Positions 13,265 through 14,977 of a stretch of DNA of 14,977 nt are shown here, one piece after another. Both the position numbers and the translations under genes were made by a program. Numbering within the stretch: position 1 is the first letter of the stretch; each line of letters begins with the position of its first letter. Source of the DNA: CAYZTD01 sp964473335 (GTDB lineage Archaea; Thermoplasmatota; E2; DHVEG-1); assembly GCA_964473335.1 (NCBI GenBank), contig CAYYOO010000038.1:1-14977 (forward strand). Direction: 5' to 3'. The notes beneath the pieces are model-generated. The model made no database searches. It was not told the DNA's origin and was given only the letters and a program-made list of their open reading frames with translations.

Positions 13265-13711
13265 TTATTTTGGAACTTTTGGAATAACTTTTTCAATGTC
13301 TTCAGTTTTTCCAGCATCCCAAATAGCTCTTATAGCTAACAAGCCTGCAGCAGGTGCTGCAAATATCGCTATTGTCGCTGCAATGTTTGCAAAGTAGGTT
13401 CCAACAATATCCAAATTTGAGAAATATTGACCTATTCCTCCAATTCCAACTAATATCAGAGCTGCTATCAAAAATGTTGGAATTCTTTCATGGGTAATGT
13501 TTCCTATTGCAAAGAACGATAGTATTCCAACTACAAAACCCAATGCGGCTAATGCTATTGTTATGTATGTTGGATAGTTCAAAGTCATTGCACCTGTCGT
13601 AGCATCGATTGTTGGTGGCCAAATAGATTGTGCTAATAGACCGACAACCACTGCTATGAGGACTCCTACTAGAAATAACCAGCTTGCTATTTTCTTAAAC
13701 ATATCTTGCAT
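13265..13711 (-). CDS. Four-helix membrane protein, unknown function
   Basis: The 148-aa protein has four hydrophobic helices, at about residues 9-27, 49-70, 78-96 and 104-128, rich in Ala, Gly and Ile. The N-terminus is short and basic (MFKKIASW). An extracellular-type loop SIWPPTIDATTGAMTLNYP lies between helices 1 and 2. A charged cytosolic tail (DAGKTEDIEKVIPKVPK) closes it. No catalytic or metal-binding motif is visible. Similar small Ala/Gly-rich four-helix proteins occur in many archaeal genomes without a known role. ATG 13711 has GAGGATGG just upstream; ATG 13702 is possible. TATATAAA at 13761-13768 is its TATA box, giving a leader of about 27 nt. Confidence 0.75.
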   Translation of the reverse strand: MQDMFKKIASWLFLVGVLIAVVVGLLAQSIWPPTIDATTGAMTLNYPTYITIALAALGFVVGILSFFAIGNITHERIPTFLIAALILVGIGGIGQYFSNLDIVGTYFANIAATIAIFAAPAAGLLAIRAIWDAGKTEDIEKVIPKVPK

Positions 13712-13760
13712 TTTCCATCCTCTCTCCTATATGTTTTGTATATCAAAAGAAAAATCAGAA

Positions 13761-13768
13761 TATATAAA
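13761..13768 (-). promoter_or_regulatory. TATA box of the four-helix membrane gene
   Basis: TTTATATA on the minus strand is centred about 53 nt before ATG 13711 and predicts a start near 13738. The same bases read TATATAAA on the plus strand and could also fire toward 13793. Confidence 0.45.
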
Positions 13769-13804
13769 CATTTAGTGTAAACGCATAAACAGGTGGTTAT
13801 TCAG

Positions 13805-13865
13805 GTGAACAAAAGCTATTCGTGAAATGTCGATAAAACTGAGAAGAGATATTTTTACAAATTGA
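13805..13865 (+). other. Two mini-ORFs behind a ribosome-site motif, doubtful
   Basis: AGGTGG at 13791-13796 lies 8 nt before GTG 13805, which reads only 6 codons to TGA. One base later ATG 13827 opens a 12-codon frame (MSIKLRRDIFTN) ending at 13865. The arrangement resembles the coupled small ORFs at 13042, but the peptides are so short that chance is likely. The rest of the gap 13712-13911 shows no gene. Confidence 0.15.
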
Positions 13866-13881
13866 CAGAATTATAAGGTAT

Positions 13882-13890
13882 GTTTAAATA
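13882..13890 (+). promoter_or_regulatory. TATA-like box before the structured element
   Basis: GTTTAAATA is centred 26 nt before 13912, where an ATG and then the GC-rich hairpin begin. It could drive a small RNA or a long leader for the receiver at 14047. Confidence 0.35.
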
Positions 13891-13911
13891 TTAGAAATCA
13901 AAAAAAGAATT

Positions 13912-14000
13912 ATGGATCAAACCGTGGAGGGGAACTGAGATTCTTTTTGATTCACCTCTTCTTGCATCTCAAAAAACCCCCTCCCTTTACCCCCTCTTTT
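13912..14000 (+). ncRNA. Candidate structured small RNA or leader
   Basis: This is the most GC-rich noncoding stretch in the window. GGAGGGG (13926-13932) pairs with CCCCTCC (13978-13984), and inside it TGAGAT (13936-13941) pairs with ATCTCA (13966-13971). The 24-nt apical loop is pyrimidine-rich and contains CACCTCTTC. A second C-rich run, TTTACCCCCTC, and TTTT follow at 13986-14000. A TATA-like box lies at the right distance upstream. It may be an independent sRNA or the 5' leader of the receiver gene. The opposite strand can also be read as a 16-codon ORF with a strong ribosome site. The structure is seen in sequence; the function is inferred. Confidence 0.35.
13917..13967 (-). CDS. Possible 16-aa ORF antisense to the hairpin
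   Basis: On the minus strand AGGGAGGGGG lies 9 nt before ATG 13967, which opens MQEEVNQKESQFPSTV and stops at 13917-13919. The ribosome site is very strong, but the peptide is tiny and the same bases are explained by the plus-strand hairpin. I treat it as an alternative reading of that element. Confidence 0.2.
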   Translation of the reverse strand: MQEEVNQKESQFPSTV

Positions 14001-14046
14001 AAAAAAATTTAAGATGTAATAAGTCATTATAGGTCTTAGAGATAAA

Positions 14047-14358
14047 ATGAAAAGCATAATGATTGTAGATAAAGAAAAAAATATTTTAGATGAAGTAAAA
14101 AATATTTTAGAGCAAGATGATCTAAGAGTAATAACTGCTGAAAATAGTAAAAAAGCATTTGAAATCATGGATACAAAAAAGATGGATGATTTTGGTTTAA
14201 TACTAATTGATTCATCTTTACCTGGTTCAAAAGCACCTGCCCTTTTTTCTATGCAACCAAATAAGAAAAAAAATATTGATACAACAAAAGAAGAAGATTT
14301 CTTACAAAAACCATTTACAAAAGAACAATTAATCGATTTTGTCAAAAAAAGGATTTAA
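14047..14358 (+). CDS. Short, degenerate receiver-domain protein
   Basis: The 103-aa protein has a receiver-like N-terminal half. IMIVDKEKNIL keeps one acidic residue (D8) where normal receivers have two. LILIDSSLPGSKAPAL carries the likely phospho-acceptor D55 and its LPG turn. The lysine motif QKPF (K88) and the last helix are present. The segment between is only about 30 residues; strand 4 with its switch Thr/Ser is missing or replaced by polar NKKKNIDTTKEE. A full receiver is about 115-125 aa, so this one is probably a shortened, perhaps phosphorylation-independent, variant rather than a broken gene, since the frame is intact. ATG 14047 lacks a strong ribosome site. It ends base to base against the convergent glycosylase stop. 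Confidence 0.75.
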   Translation: MKSIMIVDKEKNILDEVKNILEQDDLRVITAENSKKAFEIMDTKKMDDFGLILIDSSLPGSKAPALFSMQPNKKKNIDTTKEEDFLQKPFTKEQLIDFVKKRI

Positions 14359-14922
14359 CTAAATATATTTTAAAATTTTTTTGAAATCTTCTTTCATAAT
14401 ATCCATTTTGTTGATGTTATATGTTACAACCGCCGGATGAAAAACTGGTATAATGTATAATTTTCCAATAATAGTTTCTTTTAAAAATTTTTTACCATGA
14501 ACCTTTGAAATCTTATCTTTAGGAATTTTGTATTTTTCAAAAATATATTGAGTTGCAAAATTTCCAAGTGGTACAATTACCTTTGGATTAATAATTTCGA
14601 TTTGTTTATCTAAGTAGAAAACACACTTTTTAATTTCATTTTCATATGGATTTCTATTTTTTGGAGGTCTACATTTTAAAATATTTCCAATAAAAATATC
14701 TTCTCTTTTTATATCTATAGAATCCAATAATTCATCTAAAACTTTGCCAGCTCTTCCTACAAAGGGTTTACCTTGCACGTCCTCATTTCTACCAGGTGCC
14801 TCACCAATAAAAAATAAATCCGCATCTTTTTTTCCTTCACCTGGAACTGTATTTGTTCTTGTTTTATATAAATCACATTTTCTGCAGTTGCTTATCACAT
14901 TATTTAATTGATTTAAATCCAT
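14359..14922 (-). CDS. Family 4 uracil-DNA glycosylase, [4Fe-4S]
   Basis: This 187-aa repair enzyme removes uracil from DNA. The four iron-sulfur cysteines are C13, C16, C84 and C100. Motif 1 is GEAPGRNED (40-48), and GKPFVGRAG (51-59) lines the active site. The second catalytic motif is HPAVV (162-166), with H162. KCRPPKNRNP (83-92) is the usual family 4 stretch around the third cysteine. Length is normal (about 190-200 aa). ATG 14922 lacks a ribosome site; AATAAATAA near 14944-14953 could act as a TATA box and give a short or absent leader. It is the last gene and converges on the degenerate receiver with no spacer. Confidence 0.96.
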   Translation of the reverse strand: MDLNQLNNVISNCRKCDLYKTRTNTVPGEGKKDADLFFIGEAPGRNEDVQGKPFVGRAGKVLDELLDSIDIKREDIFIGNILKCRPPKNRNPYENEIKKCVFYLDKQIEIINPKVIVPLGNFATQYIFEKYKIPKDKISKVHGKKFLKETIIGKLYIIPVFHPAVVTYNINKMDIMKEDFKKILKYI

Positions 14923-14977
14923 TTTTATACCAAAATAAATATCAAGTTATTTATTCTTTTGAAATATTCTAGTTTTG

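Noticed and set aside
13212..13397. 61-codon plus-strand frame across the membrane gene end
   Set aside because: It starts in an A-rich tract without a ribosome site and is antisense to the four-helix protein.
13968..14345. Long minus-strand frame across the degenerate receiver
   Set aside because: It is antisense to a receiver with recognisable motifs; only its last 16 codons have a ribosome site, treated separately.
1..14977. tRNA, rRNA, CRISPR array, insertion sequence or attachment site
   Set aside because: I looked for repeat-spacer periodicity, transposase motifs, terminal inverted repeats and tRNA arm patterns and saw none.

Overview
The window is archaeal. It carries an archaeal-type leucyl-tRNA synthetase, Pus10, ribosomal protein L21e, RNA polymerase subunit F (Rpb4), a DUF655 protein, Dim1/KsgA and a family 4 (Fe-S) uracil-DNA glycosylase. 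The order pus10-rpl21e-rpoF-DUF655-ksgA is the arrangement known from many euryarchaeota. The DNA is strongly AT-rich, TATA-like boxes lie about 25-30 nt before likely transcript starts, and GGAGG/GGTG Shine-Dalgarno motifs are common. I would place it in a low-GC euryarchaeal or Thermoplasmatota-like lineage, but the sequence alone does not fix the phylum. I see no insertion sequence, CRISPR array, tRNA or rRNA, so this is mostly ordinary chromosome with several small genes and structured gaps.

Layout. 1-2127 is an accessory stretch: a 65-aa two-helix membrane protein, a convergent 34-aa ORF, an orphan soluble histidine kinase, an unknown lysine-rich protein and a 49-aa ORF behind a palindromic promoter. 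2267-5781 (+) is a tight pair, leuS plus a Trm9-like tRNA wobble methyltransferase. It converges, with 1 nt between the stop codons, on a two-gene transport unit (5783-7396, -) of a DUF3311-like small membrane protein and a sodium:solute symporter. 7516-7884 (-) is a stand-alone receiver. 7982-11183 (-) is the translation/RNA-processing operon. 11239-11391 (-) is a small two-helix protein, divergent from a DUF1015 gene (11554-12852, +). 13042-13215 (+) holds two tiny coupled ORFs behind an inverted repeat. 13265-13711 (-) is a four-helix membrane protein, 14047-14358 (+) a shortened, degenerate receiver, and 14359-14922 (-) the uracil-DNA glycosylase.

Function. The core genes serve tRNA charging and modification, ribosome assembly, transcription and base-excision repair. 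Signalling is represented by one soluble kinase and two unlinked output-less receivers, which could form a phosphorelay although nothing here proves it. The least explained parts are the small ORFs at 257-361, 1978-2127, 13042-13104 and 13105-13215, and a GC-rich nested hairpin at 13926-13984 that could be an sRNA, a leader attenuator or a tiny gene read from either strand.
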